Positions 49,968-58,696 of a stretch of DNA of 64,000 nt are shown piece by piece. Position 1 is the stretch's first letter. Each line of letters begins with the position of its first letter. Under the pieces are notes generated by a model. That model was not told where the DNA came from, searched no databases, and saw only the letters and a list, made by a program, of their open reading frames with translations. The position numbers and the translations under genes are program-made. This DNA comes from Bacillota bacterium (GTDB lineage Bacteria > Bacillota > Clostridia > Christensenellales > Pumilibacteraceae). Where the stretch lies: contig WRAY01000011.1 in NCBI GenBank assembly GCA_009779975.1, positions 1 through 64,000 of the forward strand, written 5' to 3'.

Positions 49968-49996
49968 TTGACAGCATTTTGAAAAAGTGATAAACT
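49968..49996 (+). promoter_or_regulatory. SigA promoter of the structured RNA
   Basis: A perfect TTGACA (49968-49973), a 17-base spacer and TAAACT (49991-49996). The predicted start near 50002 is the first base of the closing stem of the downstream RNA. Confidence 0.7.
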
Positions 49997-50001
49997 AATC
50001 A

Positions 50002-50145
50002 TGCTTACACTATCAATTTTAGAATAACGAGGTGAATTCTGCCCTTTGGCAATTCTCCCCTCGTTATTCGATGATTGTGTAAGCAACAATTAGGAGATAG
50101 TCACTTGGGGTGTCGTTCTCTTAATTGGGAGCGGCACTTTTTTTA
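50002..50145 (+). ncRNA. Candidate structured RNA or attenuator, unknown class
   Basis: A closing stem TGCTTACAC (50002-50010) / GTGTAAGCA (50077-50085) encloses a 12/8-base internal loop. Inside it are a 10-bp stem AATAACGAGG (50023-50032) / CCTCGTTATT (50059-50068) and an apical stem GAATT...GCC / GGC...AATTC. A linker leads to a terminator GTGTCGTTCTC (50110-50120) / GGGAGCGGCAC (50127-50137) with several G-U pairs and a long T-run. The RNA has its own promoter and would be about 135-145 bases. I do not recognise any known riboswitch, SRP, 6S or RNase P signature. It may be a free small RNA or control the lipoprotein 140 bases downstream. Confidence 0.6.
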
Positions 50146-50283
50146 TTTTTTCAAACTATATTTATTTTTGCTTTCTGACTATGATAAAGAAAAAGGTGTT
50201 GCAAGCACATTTTTTTGATAATTAAGAAAACCAACGATGTTTTCTTGTTATACAGTCGCAAAGCGGCTAAAGGAGAAATAAAA

Positions 50284-52005
50284 ATGAAAAAAGAAAAAAA
50301 ACTACTGGTGGCACTTTGCCTAGTCTTTGCAATGATATTTGTCATTGCTTGTAGTGGGACAGGCTCACAAAACGGTGGAGGCAATACGAATGGCGGCGAA
50401 ACAAATCCTCCTAAATCACAAACTATCGTCATGTCGTTTGATACTGACGGTGGGAGTGAGGTTGCTCCACAAACACTAGCAAGAGGAACAAGACCTCAAC
50501 GACCTCATCCAAACCCAATAAGAACAGGGTATGCTTTTGGCAACTGGTATCGCAATATGTCATTAACCGAAAGATTTGATTTTAATTCAACCGTTTATGA
50601 TAATGCTGTTGTGTATGCACGATGGAATTCACTTGCTAATGGAAATGGCAATGAGAATGGTGGTGAAGAGAATGAAGAGGGGGAAACAGAGTCAGAAATA
50701 ATCATAGAAGAAAATGATTTAATAATAGGAATTGGTGAAAGTAGGTTGATACTGGCTTCATTTATTGAGATTGCACTGAATGAAAGACAAGTAATTTGGC
50801 TAAGTTCAAATAGCAATATTGTGTCGGTAAATAATTTGGGCGTGATTACCGCTCATACTGCAGGAATAGCGAATATTATGGTAGCGTGGAGTTATAATCT
50901 TTCTGTTTCTGCAAGTGTCGAAATTACTGTGTTAGAAAAAGAAACTGCGTTTGCAGATGTTCTTCGAGCAGAGCCAATGAGAACACCATATGTTAGATAT
51001 TTGTATGAAGATGTTGCAGTAATCTGTGATTATTTAGGGATGAGATATATCGAAACAAGAAGAGCATTTTTTGATCCTCGTCCATATCGATCAATTGTCG
51101 GATCATATCAAGCAGAAAACCCTGTAACTAACGCTATTGAAAATACTTTTTTACTAGACTTAGGGTCAGTTGAAAATGCTTTTGTTTCGGAATTAACAAC
51201 TCCCTTTTTCTACAACGGAGTTCCAATATCTTTTACTATTACTGAAACTACAACGGAAACTATTACTCATTCAGCAACTAGGACTGCTAGTGAGAGTGTG
51301 AGCGTTTCAAGAACTACATCGGGATCAACAACGGCAAATGTTTCAACTTCTGTTAAGGCAAGTGCTTCAGCAGGCTTTTTTGGTGTTCGTGCAAGTGTAA
51401 GCACAGAAATAAGCACCTCTTTGTCTTCTTCGTTTTCTGTGACTAATTCAAACGCTTCAACAGTTGCACTTGCAACCACTGACACTTCTCAACAAGCATA
51501 TGCAATATCAAAATCGCTTGCAACGGCTATTACTTTTGGTGGGAATGGAGTGTCTCATGGATATTATCGACTTGCTATGTATGCTCAAGCGAGAATTTTT
51601 TGGCTTGTAATAACATCAGAAGACAATCAAGAGTTATTAGAATTGCAGACAGTTGTGGTATTTAACGGTTACCGTTTAAGAGTGGATTTTTGTCCGACAG
51701 GAACTTTTGATACTACGCCGAAAGGTTCAACAATTGACTTTGCTAACCGGACACACAATAGCAATATTGGGAGAAGAGGAAGAGGTGGTAACGGTGGTGA
51801 TGCAGTGCATGGTGGTAGTGGGGTTTGGGTAGGTGGAAATGTTGCATCAAGAATTGTTTTTGAGGCATTAGGGATTCGTGTTGCGGGTGGACAGTCTGGC
51901 AGTGCAGGAGTTTTTGGAATGCATGGAACAGGGACAGGCTCAGTGCCAACGGGAACTAGAATAGCGGGTATTGTTCGCCCAGAAAGAGCAAATGCAGTAG
52001 ACTGA
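50284..52005 (+). CDS. Lipoprotein with InlB-type repeat, Ig-like domain and aerolysin-like Ser/Thr-rich region
   Basis: The 573-residue protein has a lipoprotein signal (LVFAMIFVIAC). A Gly/Asn linker follows, then an InlB B-repeat (SFDTDGGSEVAPQTL, then GYAFGNWYRN) and a BIG2-like Ig unit (WLSSNSNIVSVNNLGVITAH). A central part has a long Ser/Thr-rich alternating stretch, with TETTTETITHSATRTASESV as its beginning and SLSSSFSVTNSNAST as its end. That pattern resembles the membrane-inserting hairpin region of aerolysin/ETX-type pore-forming proteins. The C terminus is Gly-rich. The start has AAAGGAG next to a 6-bp stem-loop. A toxin-like fold is an inference from composition; a plain surface protein is the alternative. 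Confidence 0.7.
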   Translation: MKKEKKLLVALCLVFAMIFVIACSGTGSQNGGGNTNGGETNPPKSQTIVMSFDTDGGSEVAPQTLARGTRPQRPHPNPIRTGYAFGNWYRNMSLTERFDFNSTVYDNAVVYARWNSLANGNGNENGGEENEEGETESEIIIEENDLIIGIGESRLILASFIEIALNERQVIWLSSNSNIVSVNNLGVITAHTAGIANIMVAWSYNLSVSASVEITVLEKETAFADVLRAEPMRTPYVRYLYEDVAVICDYLGMRYIETRRAFFDPRPYRSIVGSYQAENPVTNAIENTFLLDLGSVENAFVSELTTPFFYNGVPISFTITETTTETITHSATRTASESVSVSRTTSGSTTANVSTSVKASASAGFFGVRASVSTEISTSLSSSFSVTNSNASTVALATTDTSQQAYAISKSLATAITFGGNGVSHGYYRLAMYAQARIFWLVITSEDNQELLELQTVVVFNGYRLRVDFCPTGTFDTTPKGSTIDFANRTHNSNIGRRGRGGNGGDAVHGGSGVWVGGNVASRIVFEALGIRVAGGQSGSAGVFGMHGTGTGSVPTGTRIAGIVRPERANAVD

Positions 52006-52038
52006 TAATTGCAAACTAAATAGACATAAACAAAAAAC

Positions 52039-52076
52039 AAAACCGTTCAGTTATTTGAGATTGGGCGGTTTGTGTT
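52039..52076 (+). terminator. Possible terminator after the 50.3-kb lipoprotein gene
   Basis: AAACCG (52040-52045) pairs with CGGTTT (52066-52071), with a small inner TCA / TGA stem. The T-run is broken (TTTGTGTTTA), so efficiency is uncertain. Confidence 0.4.
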
Positions 52077-52288
52077 TATGTTTAATAATCTAAACGAGAT
52101 GGTAGAGAAGTTGGCTTTGGTTCGCAACTAAACACATACAAGGTGTAAAAAATAACGCTATACAAAATCATTCTTCATTTGGGAGTGTTTTTTGTGTGTG
52201 GATTCGTCGAAGAGGTCTAAAATTCGACATGTTTTCATATAGTTGTTAAGTAAAGTCACATTGTGGCGAAGGAGTTTTAATAGCGATT

Positions 52289-53758
52289 ATGAAAAAGAAG
52301 ATTAGTGTCGTTTTGTCGATTTGTTTGGCGTTCGTTTTTTTTGTTGCCTGTATGAACAGGTATGATGAAAAAAATGTTTCTAACTATCAAATTGACCTTG
52401 TTTTTAATGCGGAAACTAATGTTTTGACAGGAGTGCAGACTGTTGATTTTTTCAATAGTTTTAATGTTGAATTGCCTGAAATTCACTTTCATTTGTTTGC
52501 AAATGCCTATAGAGAAGGCGCACAATTTAGCCCTTTTACTCAAAGTGAAATAAATGATGCGTTTCCGAACGGACCGTCTTTTGGCGGGATTGAAATAACC
52601 TCTCTTAAAGTGAACGGAACAGACGCTCCGATTGTTATCGGCGGAAGAGATGAGGATAGACTTATTGTTAAATTGCCAAGGGCATTAATGCCGACTCAAA
52701 GAGTGGAAATTGAGATGGAATACACTCTTACTATTCCGAATGTTCGCCACAGGCTCGGACATTACAACGGCATTGTGAATTTAGGAAATTTCTTTCCGAT
52801 TGCTGCGATATTTGAAAACGGGGCATGGAATCAAAGCGTTTATTATTCAAAAGGAGATCCATTTTTCACAAAAGTGAAGAATTTTGATGTTTCAATCACG
52901 ACACCGTCAAGATTAACTGCGGCAATGAGCGGAAGAGTTCAAAGAGAAAATTTGACAGGCGGTCGAACTCGTCACACTTCGTCATCTCGACTTATGCGTG
53001 ATTTTGCGATAGTTTTGGGTGAATTTCAAGTTGTGACAGGAACTGTTGACGGAATTGAGGTGAGATATTATTTCACTCAAGAGATGTCAATGCTTTCGCA
53101 AGAGGCACTATCAGTTTCAATGGACAGTGTCAGAGTGTTTAATGAATTGTTCGGAAAATATCCTTATGAAACCTTATCGGTTGTGAAAACACACTTTTTG
53201 CACGGCGGAATGGAATATCCGGGTTTAGTCTACATATCAGATGTTTTATCAGGAAATCATTTCAGAGATGTCATTATTCATGAAATAGCACATCAATGGT
53301 GGTATGCAGTTGTCGGCAATGATCAAGTTGCACACGCATGGCTTGACGAGAGTTTGGCGGAGTATTCAGTTGCATTGTTCTATGAGAGAATGCCTCAATT
53401 CGGCATAACATACAACGACAGGATTGCAGAGGCATTGAGAACTTTTGCGTTGTTTGAGGATGTCTTTGGTAAAAATTTTGACGGTTCAATGAACAGGGGA
53501 TTGTCGGAATTTAATTCGGTCTATGAATATGTTGTTGTTGCATATCACAAAGGTGCGGTAATGCTTTCGAGTTTGAGAAAAGTTATTGGTGATGATGCGT
53601 TCTTTAGGGCTATTAGAAATTATTATGAAACTCAAAAGTTTCAAATTGCACGCCCGGAGCATCTGGTAGCAGCATTTGAGGCGGCCTCAAACAGAGATCT
53701 TCAAACATTCTTTGCAACATGGTTTGCAGGCGATATTCAAACCTTTGGAAGGGCGTAG
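52289..53758 (+). CDS. M1-family zinc aminopeptidase-like lipoprotein
   Basis: The 489-residue protein has a lipoprotein signal (ICLAFVFFVAC), an N-terminal beta domain with FNSFNVELPEIHFHLFANAY, and the M1 core. The core carries the substrate loop LHGGMEYPGLVYI (usual GAMEN) and the zinc motif VIIHEIAHQWWYAVVG, followed 18 residues on by DESLAEYS supplying the third ligand. A Tyr in VYEYVVVAYHKGAVM may be the transition-state residue. It is shorter than full aminopeptidase N, as in many extracellular M1 proteins. It would hydrolyse peptides outside the cell. A GAAGGAG ribosome site precedes the ATG. Confidence 0.88.
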   Translation: MKKKISVVLSICLAFVFFVACMNRYDEKNVSNYQIDLVFNAETNVLTGVQTVDFFNSFNVELPEIHFHLFANAYREGAQFSPFTQSEINDAFPNGPSFGGIEITSLKVNGTDAPIVIGGRDEDRLIVKLPRALMPTQRVEIEMEYTLTIPNVRHRLGHYNGIVNLGNFFPIAAIFENGAWNQSVYYSKGDPFFTKVKNFDVSITTPSRLTAAMSGRVQRENLTGGRTRHTSSSRLMRDFAIVLGEFQVVTGTVDGIEVRYYFTQEMSMLSQEALSVSMDSVRVFNELFGKYPYETLSVVKTHFLHGGMEYPGLVYISDVLSGNHFRDVIIHEIAHQWWYAVVGNDQVAHAWLDESLAEYSVALFYERMPQFGITYNDRIAEALRTFALFEDVFGKNFDGSMNRGLSEFNSVYEYVVVAYHKGAVMLSSLRKVIGDDAFFRAIRNYYETQKFQIARPEHLVAAFEAASNRDLQTFFATWFAGDIQTFGRA

Positions 53759-53840
53759 AAAATAAGTGAAAAATTCAAAGTAAAAGGTGAAAAGTAAGAA
53801 TTAGTCTAATTAGAAACTCTAATAATATTTTTCAAGTTTT
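53759..53840. repeat. AT-rich repeat, third diverged copy
   Basis: GTAAAAGGTGAAAAGTAAGA (around 53781-53800) followed by CTAATTAGAAACTCTAATAA resembles the elements at 19.3 and 20.7 kb. The arms are weak here. Confidence 0.4.
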
Positions 53841-53852
53841 AGATTTAAGAAA

Positions 53853-54542
53853 ATGTTTATTTCAATCAAAAAAAAGACAATTATATTAGTTTCAGCATTT
53901 GTGATTTGTGTGACTTCATTTTTGTTAGTCATTAGTTTTGCCGCAGCATCAGCGACTATTGCACCTCCTAATGGCTTTGTTGTTGTTGTAGATGCAGGGC
54001 ACGGAGGGCATGACGGCGGAGCAACAGGAGTCGCAACAGGCGCAAGAGAGGCGGATATAAACCTTGCAATTGCTCGTCTTCTCCGAGATTTTTTGCAGCA
54101 AAACGGATTTGAAGTTGTGATGACTCGATCAACTCGTGACGGATTGTATGGCATGGCAAGAACAGGACGGAAAATGCGTGACATGGAAGAAAGGCGCAGG
54201 ATAATTAACGAAGCGTCACCGGATCTTGTTGTTTCAATCCATCAAAACTCATTTCCGTCGCCAAGAGAGAGAGGACCTCAAGTTTTTCATGCTCCGTCTT
54301 CTGAAAGGGGAAGAGCAACTGCTCAAACAATGCAGCAAACGATGAATGCAGCCTTAGATTCTAACAGGACTGCAAGAAGCGGCGACTATTTCATTTTGCA
54401 GGCAACGGACTATTTGTCAATACTAATAGAGAGTGGATTCTTGACTAATCCCGAAGAAGACAGATTGCTCTCAACTCCGCAGCATCAAGAAAAAGTAGCC
54501 TTTACAATTTTTAAGGGAATTATATCAATTTTAATGGGTTAA
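53853..54542 (+). CDS. cwlD: N-acetylmuramoyl-L-alanine amidase CwlD
   Basis: CwlD removes the peptide from muramic acid in the spore cortex, the first step of muramic lactam formation completed by PdaA. The 229-residue protein has an N-terminal membrane anchor (residues 8-32) and the Amidase_3 fold: VVVDAGHGGHDGG (zinc His), GAREADINLAIA (zinc Glu), VVSIHQNSFPSP (zinc His) and ILIESGFLTNPEED (catalytic Glu). The length matches CwlD (about 237). The ATG lacks an SD sequence. pdaA is at 11.8 kb, unlinked. A terminator follows. Confidence 0.88.
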   Translation: MFISIKKKTIILVSAFVICVTSFLLVISFAAASATIAPPNGFVVVVDAGHGGHDGGATGVATGAREADINLAIARLLRDFLQQNGFEVVMTRSTRDGLYGMARTGRKMRDMEERRRIINEASPDLVVSIHQNSFPSPRERGPQVFHAPSSERGRATAQTMQQTMNAALDSNRTARSGDYFILQATDYLSILIESGFLTNPEEDRLLSTPQHQEKVAFTIFKGIISILMG

Positions 54543-54551
54543 AATATTGCT

Positions 54552-54597
54552 AAAAAAATGTTCGGGAGAAAGTGATGCCTGAACATTTTTTTTTTTA
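54552..54597 (+). terminator. Intrinsic terminator after cwlD
   Basis: AAAAAATGTTC (54553-54563) pairs with GAACATTTTTTTTTTT (54581-54596); long T-run. Confidence 0.85.
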
Positions 54598-54651
54598 ACG
54601 AAACAATGAGGTGCAATGTGTTTTTCTGCAAAATTTATCATGTTTTAATGC

Positions 54652-54680
54652 TTGCGATAATTGTTTGAATATGATATAAT
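54652..54680 (+). promoter_or_regulatory. SigA-type promoter of the aro operon, leaderless
   Basis: TTGCGA (54652-54657), a 17-base spacer and TATAAT (54675-54680) with TG at 54672-54673 (extended -10). The aroC ATG is at 54687, 6 bases later, so transcription should start on or next to it. Confidence 0.65.
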
Positions 54681-54686
54681 ATTTTC

Positions 54687-55739
54687 ATGTTAAAATACAT
54701 GAGTGCAGGAGAAAGTCATGGGAAAGGCATTTTGGCAGTTCTTGAGGGAGTGCCGAAAGGTCTTTTTATTTGCGAGAACTTTATTAACAATGAGTTGAAA
54801 CGCCGTCAAGCGGGAGTTGGAAGAGGCGAAAGAATGAATATCGAAGACGATAAAGTTGAGATTTTTTCAGGAGTTTATGAGGGTTTTTCGACCGGAGCGC
54901 CAATTGCATTGATTGTCAAAAACAAAGACTATCGGCAAAAACAAGATAAGGAATATTGCGCTCCTCGTGCCGGACATGCAGACCTCGCAGGATGTTTGAA
55001 ATATAATCAAAAAGACTTTTACACAATTTCAGAAAGGGCAAGCGCTAGAGAAACGGTTTCAAGAGTTTTGGCAGGAAGTGTTGCAAAGCTGTTTTTAAAA
55101 GAATTGGATATAAATGTTATGTCACGCATAGTATCTGTTTTTGACGAAAGTGACGATATTAAAATTGAAAAATTGATTAAAAAAACACAACAAGATGGGG
55201 ATACTTTGGGCGGCATTATTATGATAAAAGCACAAAATATGATAGCAGGAGTTGGGTCTCATGTTCACTATGACAGAAAATTAGATTACCATATTTCATC
55301 TCATCTAATTTCTGTTCAAGGTATTAAAAGCGTTGAGTTTGGGATAGGCAAGGAATATGCCGGACTTCTTGGTTCAAAAGCGCATGACTCAATAGGCATC
55401 AATAATGGAAAAATTGTTCGTTCGACAAATCAATGCGGAGGAATTGAGGGCGGAATTTCAAATGGAGAAGATATCGTTATTTCAGTTTCTCAAAAACCAA
55501 TCCCTACAACAAAAATTCCTCAAAACTCAATAAACCTTAAAATAGGCGAAGTATGCGTGACAGAGTATGTGAGAAGTGATGCTTGCGCAGTCCACTCGTG
55601 TGCTGTTGTGTGTGAGAGTGCATTATCAATCGTTCTTATGCAAGAGATTTTGAGAACACTTGGCGGTGACACTATGAACGAGGTCAGAGAGAGAGCATTT
55701 GCGAAAAGGAGAGTAAAAGATGAGTTTTTTGGAAAATAA
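54687..55739 (+). CDS. aroC: Chorismate synthase
   Basis: AroC converts EPSP to chorismate using reduced flavin, the last step of the shikimate pathway. The 350-residue protein shows the family motifs SAGESHGKGILAVLEGVP near the N terminus, RRQAGVGRGERM, APRAGHADLAGCLKY, the ERASARETVSRV segment and GGIEGGISNGEDIV. Length is normal (about 350-390). It is the first gene of six overlapping aro genes, an order in which the last enzyme comes first. It starts at an ATG 6 bases after a -10 box, without SD sequence. Its end overlaps aroB by 20 bases. Confidence 0.96.
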   Translation: MLKYMSAGESHGKGILAVLEGVPKGLFICENFINNELKRRQAGVGRGERMNIEDDKVEIFSGVYEGFSTGAPIALIVKNKDYRQKQDKEYCAPRAGHADLAGCLKYNQKDFYTISERASARETVSRVLAGSVAKLFLKELDINVMSRIVSVFDESDDIKIEKLIKKTQQDGDTLGGIIMIKAQNMIAGVGSHVHYDRKLDYHISSHLISVQGIKSVEFGIGKEYAGLLGSKAHDSIGINNGKIVRSTNQCGGIEGGISNGEDIVISVSQKPIPTTKIPQNSINLKIGEVCVTEYVRSDACAVHSCAVVCESALSIVLMQEILRTLGGDTMNEVRERAFAKRRVKDEFFGK

Positions 55740-56733
55740 TTTGACTGGAGAAATTAAAGAAATAGTATCATTTGAAAATTCATATTTAATAATTGATAGT
55801 GTTGTTGCAAAACTATATCCTGAATTAACAAAAGCAAAAAACAAATATATTCTCAAAGCAAAAGAAGAAAACAAGAATTTAGAGACTGTTGCTTTAATAT
55901 CCAAAGAAATGTTAAACTGTTCTTCAAACAGGCATACTCGTATAGTCGCTGTCGGAGGAGGGTTGACAAACGATGTTGCCGGGTTTGTTGCTTCAATTTA
56001 TATGAGAGGGATAGACTGGATTTCGATTCCAACAACACTTCTGTCAATGGTTGATGCTTCAATCGGCGGAAAAACAGGCGTTAACTTTGAAGGAAACAAA
56101 AATATAATCGGTTCATTCTATTCCCCGAAGTGCATTTATTCCTCATTACATTTTTTAAAAACTCTTGATGCAAGAGAGAAAATGTCGGGTATTGGAGAAG
56201 TTGTCAAATCAATGTTCTTAACCGACGAGTTATTTAAATTTTTGGAAATCAACCTAAAAGGATTGATGGAATTTGATGAAGAGACTTTGAGTGAATTTAT
56301 TAAAAAATGCATTAAATTAAAAGAACAAATTGTAAAAGTTGACCCGCTGGAAAAAGGCGGGATAAGAAAAATCTTGAATATCGGACACACCGTCGGACAT
56401 GCGCTAGAAACAGCAAACAATTTTAAAATTTCTCATGGTGAATGCGTTTTGTTCGGAATGCTTTTTGAGAGTGCTATTTTAAAAAAATATGTTCCATTGG
56501 AAAAATACTTGCCTAAAATGAATCTTTTAAAAAAGATTCTAAAGGGAAGAAAAATAAAATTTGATTCAAGTGAAATTGTTAAGGCGTGTAAGTGTGACAA
56601 AAAAAACGAGAATGGGAAAATATCAATCATGTCAGGAATAGACGGAGAAAATCATAAGGAATATTTTTTCAGCAATGAAGAGTTGATTAAGTGCCTTGAG
56701 GATGTCAAAGCAGAATTTAAAGAGTTTTTATGA
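55720..56733 (+). CDS. aroB: 3-dehydroquinate synthase
   Basis: AroB turns DAHP to 3-dehydroquinate with NAD and a divalent metal. The 337-residue protein shows AVGGGLTNDVAGFVASIYMRG, the IPTTLLSMVDASIGGKTGVN segment, and a second metal-binding part NIGHTVGHALETANNFKISH GEC with the His ligands. Length is normal (about 340-360). An AAAAGGAG ribosome site lies inside the end of aroC, with which it overlaps by 20 bases. It overlaps aroA by 4 bases. Confidence 0.95.
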   Translation: MSFLENNLTGEIKEIVSFENSYLIIDSVVAKLYPELTKAKNKYILKAKEENKNLETVALISKEMLNCSSNRHTRIVAVGGGLTNDVAGFVASIYMRGIDWISIPTTLLSMVDASIGGKTGVNFEGNKNIIGSFYSPKCIYSSLHFLKTLDAREKMSGIGEVVKSMFLTDELFKFLEINLKGLMEFDEETLSEFIKKCIKLKEQIVKVDPLEKGGIRKILNIGHTVGHALETANNFKISHGECVLFGMLFESAILKKYVPLEKYLPKMNLLKKILKGRKIKFDSSEIVKACKCDKKNENGKISIMSGIDGENHKEYFFSNEELIKCLEDVKAEFKEFL

Positions 56734-58019
56734 TAATACCCCCAATAAAAAGACCTATCAATAAAATAATTGAAGTGCCAAGTGACAAAAGCATAACTCA
56801 CAGGGCAATGATTATTTCGTCCATTGCAGAGGGAAAGTCAACAATTTTTAATCCTCTTGAATGTTATGACACGCATAACACGCTAAAATGCATGGAAAAA
56901 TTAGGGGCAAGGATAGAAAAGAAAGAAGATAAAATAATCATTCATGGCATAAAAAAATTAAATTCATCTCAATTAGATGTGGGAAATTCCGGAACAACAT
57001 TAAGACTTTTGACAGGGCTTCTCTCGGGATATGAAGGCGAAAAATTCATTCTTGACGGAGATGAGAGTATTCGCAAGCGCCCAATGCAAAGAGTGATTGA
57101 GCCGCTTGCATGTATGGGAGCAAAAATTGCCGGCAATAATGGAAATGCCCCTGTTATCGTGTATGGAAAAAAACTAAAGGGTATAGACTATAATCTTGAA
57201 ATACCTTCCGCTCAACTAAAATCAGCGATATTGCTTGCAGGTCTTAATGCAAGTGAAAAAACAACCATTGTTGAAAAAAATCCATCTCGCAATCATACTG
57301 AATTGATGTTAGCGGCGTTTGGCGCTGGTATTAAACATGGTGGTCATCATAATCATCATGAAAACATAGAATTAGTTCCGAGTGCACTAAAAGGAAGAAA
57401 AATAAAAATAGGGGGTGACTTTTCTAGTGGTGCATTTTTTTTGGTGTTAGGTGCTTTGTTGAAAAATAGTTATTTGAAAATTGAGAATGCGGGCTTTAAC
57501 CCTACCAGAACAGGAATGTGGAATGTGTTGAGAAAATGTGGCGCTAACACTGGTTTTACGAAATTGCGTAGCGACAACGGCGAGGCTTATGCAGATATTG
57601 AAATTGAGGGCGGAAATGTTTTGAAACCTTTCTACATCAAGACTGAACAAATTCCTTTGCTTATTGACGAAATTCCCATTTTATGCGTTTTGGCATGTTT
57701 TATTGAGGGAGAGAGTATCATTGAGGGTTGCGGCGAGTTAAAGTACAAAGAGAGTAATCGACTGATAGCAATATGTGAAGAACTATCAAAATTAGGTGCA
57801 GACATTGAAATTTTGGGAAGTATGCGTGACATAATAAGAATCAGAGGTAAAGGTTTTTTAAAAGGCGGACAAGTCTTTTCTCATGGTGACCACAGAATTG
57901 CAATGGCGCTAAGTATTGCTTTATCGCTTTCGCAAAAAGGCGGAGAGGTTTTGGGTAGTGATTGCGTTGGAGTAAGTTTCCCAAATTTCTTTGAAACATT
58001 GAGGGGGCTGACAAAATGA
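56730..58019 (+). CDS. aroA: 5-enolpyruvylshikimate-3-phosphate synthase
   Basis: AroA joins shikimate 3-phosphate and PEP to EPSP. The 429-residue protein has VPSDKSITHRAMIISSIAEG with the catalytic Lys, LDVGNSGTTLRLLTGLL, GDESIRKRPMQRVIEPL, PSAQLKSAILLAGL, the KYKESNRLIAICEEL segment and HGDHRIAMALSIAL. Length is normal. The residue after the NSGT motif and the PMQR segment match ordinary EPSPS; whether it is of the glyphosate-tolerant class cannot be settled here. It overlaps aroB and aroE by 4 bases each. Confidence 0.96.
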   Translation: MIIPPIKRPINKIIEVPSDKSITHRAMIISSIAEGKSTIFNPLECYDTHNTLKCMEKLGARIEKKEDKIIIHGIKKLNSSQLDVGNSGTTLRLLTGLLSGYEGEKFILDGDESIRKRPMQRVIEPLACMGAKIAGNNGNAPVIVYGKKLKGIDYNLEIPSAQLKSAILLAGLNASEKTTIVEKNPSRNHTELMLAAFGAGIKHGGHHNHHENIELVPSALKGRKIKIGGDFSSGAFFLVLGALLKNSYLKIENAGFNPTRTGMWNVLRKCGANTGFTKLRSDNGEAYADIEIEGGNVLKPFYIKTEQIPLLIDEIPILCVLACFIEGESIIEGCGELKYKESNRLIAICEELSKLGADIEILGSMRDIIRIRGKGFLKGGQVFSHGDHRIAMALSIALSLSQKGGEVLGSDCVGVSFPNFFETLRGLTK

Positions 58020-58696
58020 AAAAATATGCACTAATTGGAAAGAATATCTCACACTACACGCTCTCTCCGAAAATTCATCCGATTATATACGAACATTTAG
58101 GAATTGAAGCGAGTTATGCTGTCTTTGACGGCGAATTAGAAGATATTATGATTTCAATGAAAAAGCTTGACGGATTTAATGTCACTCAGCCCTATAAAGA
58201 GCAAATCAAAAATATTTTGCATGAGAACTATTCTAATTATGATGGCGTTAACACAGTCATAAGAAAAAAAGATAAACTTATCGGCTATAATACTGATGCC
58301 TATGGTTTTGAAAAAGACTTCTTACCGCTTGTTTCCGACATTAAAAACGAGACATTTCATATCTTAGGAAGAGGGGCGACTTCACGATTAATAAGGCAAA
58401 TTCTTTCCTCGCAAGGCATGATTGAGAACATGGCAGACCCAACAATTGTTATTAATGCGAGCGCTCAATTTTTAGACAAAAGAAAAGAATATATTCCGGA
58501 ATTTAGTGAAAAAAATCTAAAAATTGCCTATGACACAATCTACTTCGACACGACCTTTAACAAACACTATGGGTGTAAAAACGGACTGGGAATGCTTATT
58601 TATCAAGCGATAGAGGCATGCCGCCTATTTTTTGAAGAAAAAATTGAGGATGAAGAAGTTCTGTTTAATAAAATTTTGGAGGAATTATCAAGATGA
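58016..58696 (+). CDS. aroE: Shikimate dehydrogenase, compact form
   Basis: AroE reduces 3-dehydroshikimate with NADPH. The N-terminal substrate domain is intact: HYTLSPKIHPIIYEHL (usual LSPxxHN, here HP), FNVTQPYKEQI with the catalytic Lys, GVNTVIRK and GYNTDAYGF. The cofactor domain is short: ILGRGATSRLIRQIL replaces the usual GxGGAA loop and is followed soon by INASA. The C terminus has KNGLGMLIYQAIEA. At 226 residues it is about 45-60 shorter than usual AroE. Cofactor preference may differ. It overlaps both neighbours by 4 bases. Confidence 0.88.
   Translation: MKKYALIGKNISHYTLSPKIHPIIYEHLGIEASYAVFDGELEDIMISMKKLDGFNVTQPYKEQIKNILHENYSNYDGVNTVIRKKDKLIGYNTDAYGFEKDFLPLVSDIKNETFHILGRGATSRLIRQILSSQGMIENMADPTIVINASAQFLDKRKEYIPEFSEKNLKIAYDTIYFDTTFNKHYGCKNGLGMLIYQAIEACRLFFEEKIEDEEVLFNKILEELSR

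Noticed and set aside
50002..50145. Assignment of the structured RNA to 6S RNA
   Set aside because: The 5' end pairs with an internal segment rather than the 3' end, and a separate terminator hairpin follows, unlike 6S RNA.
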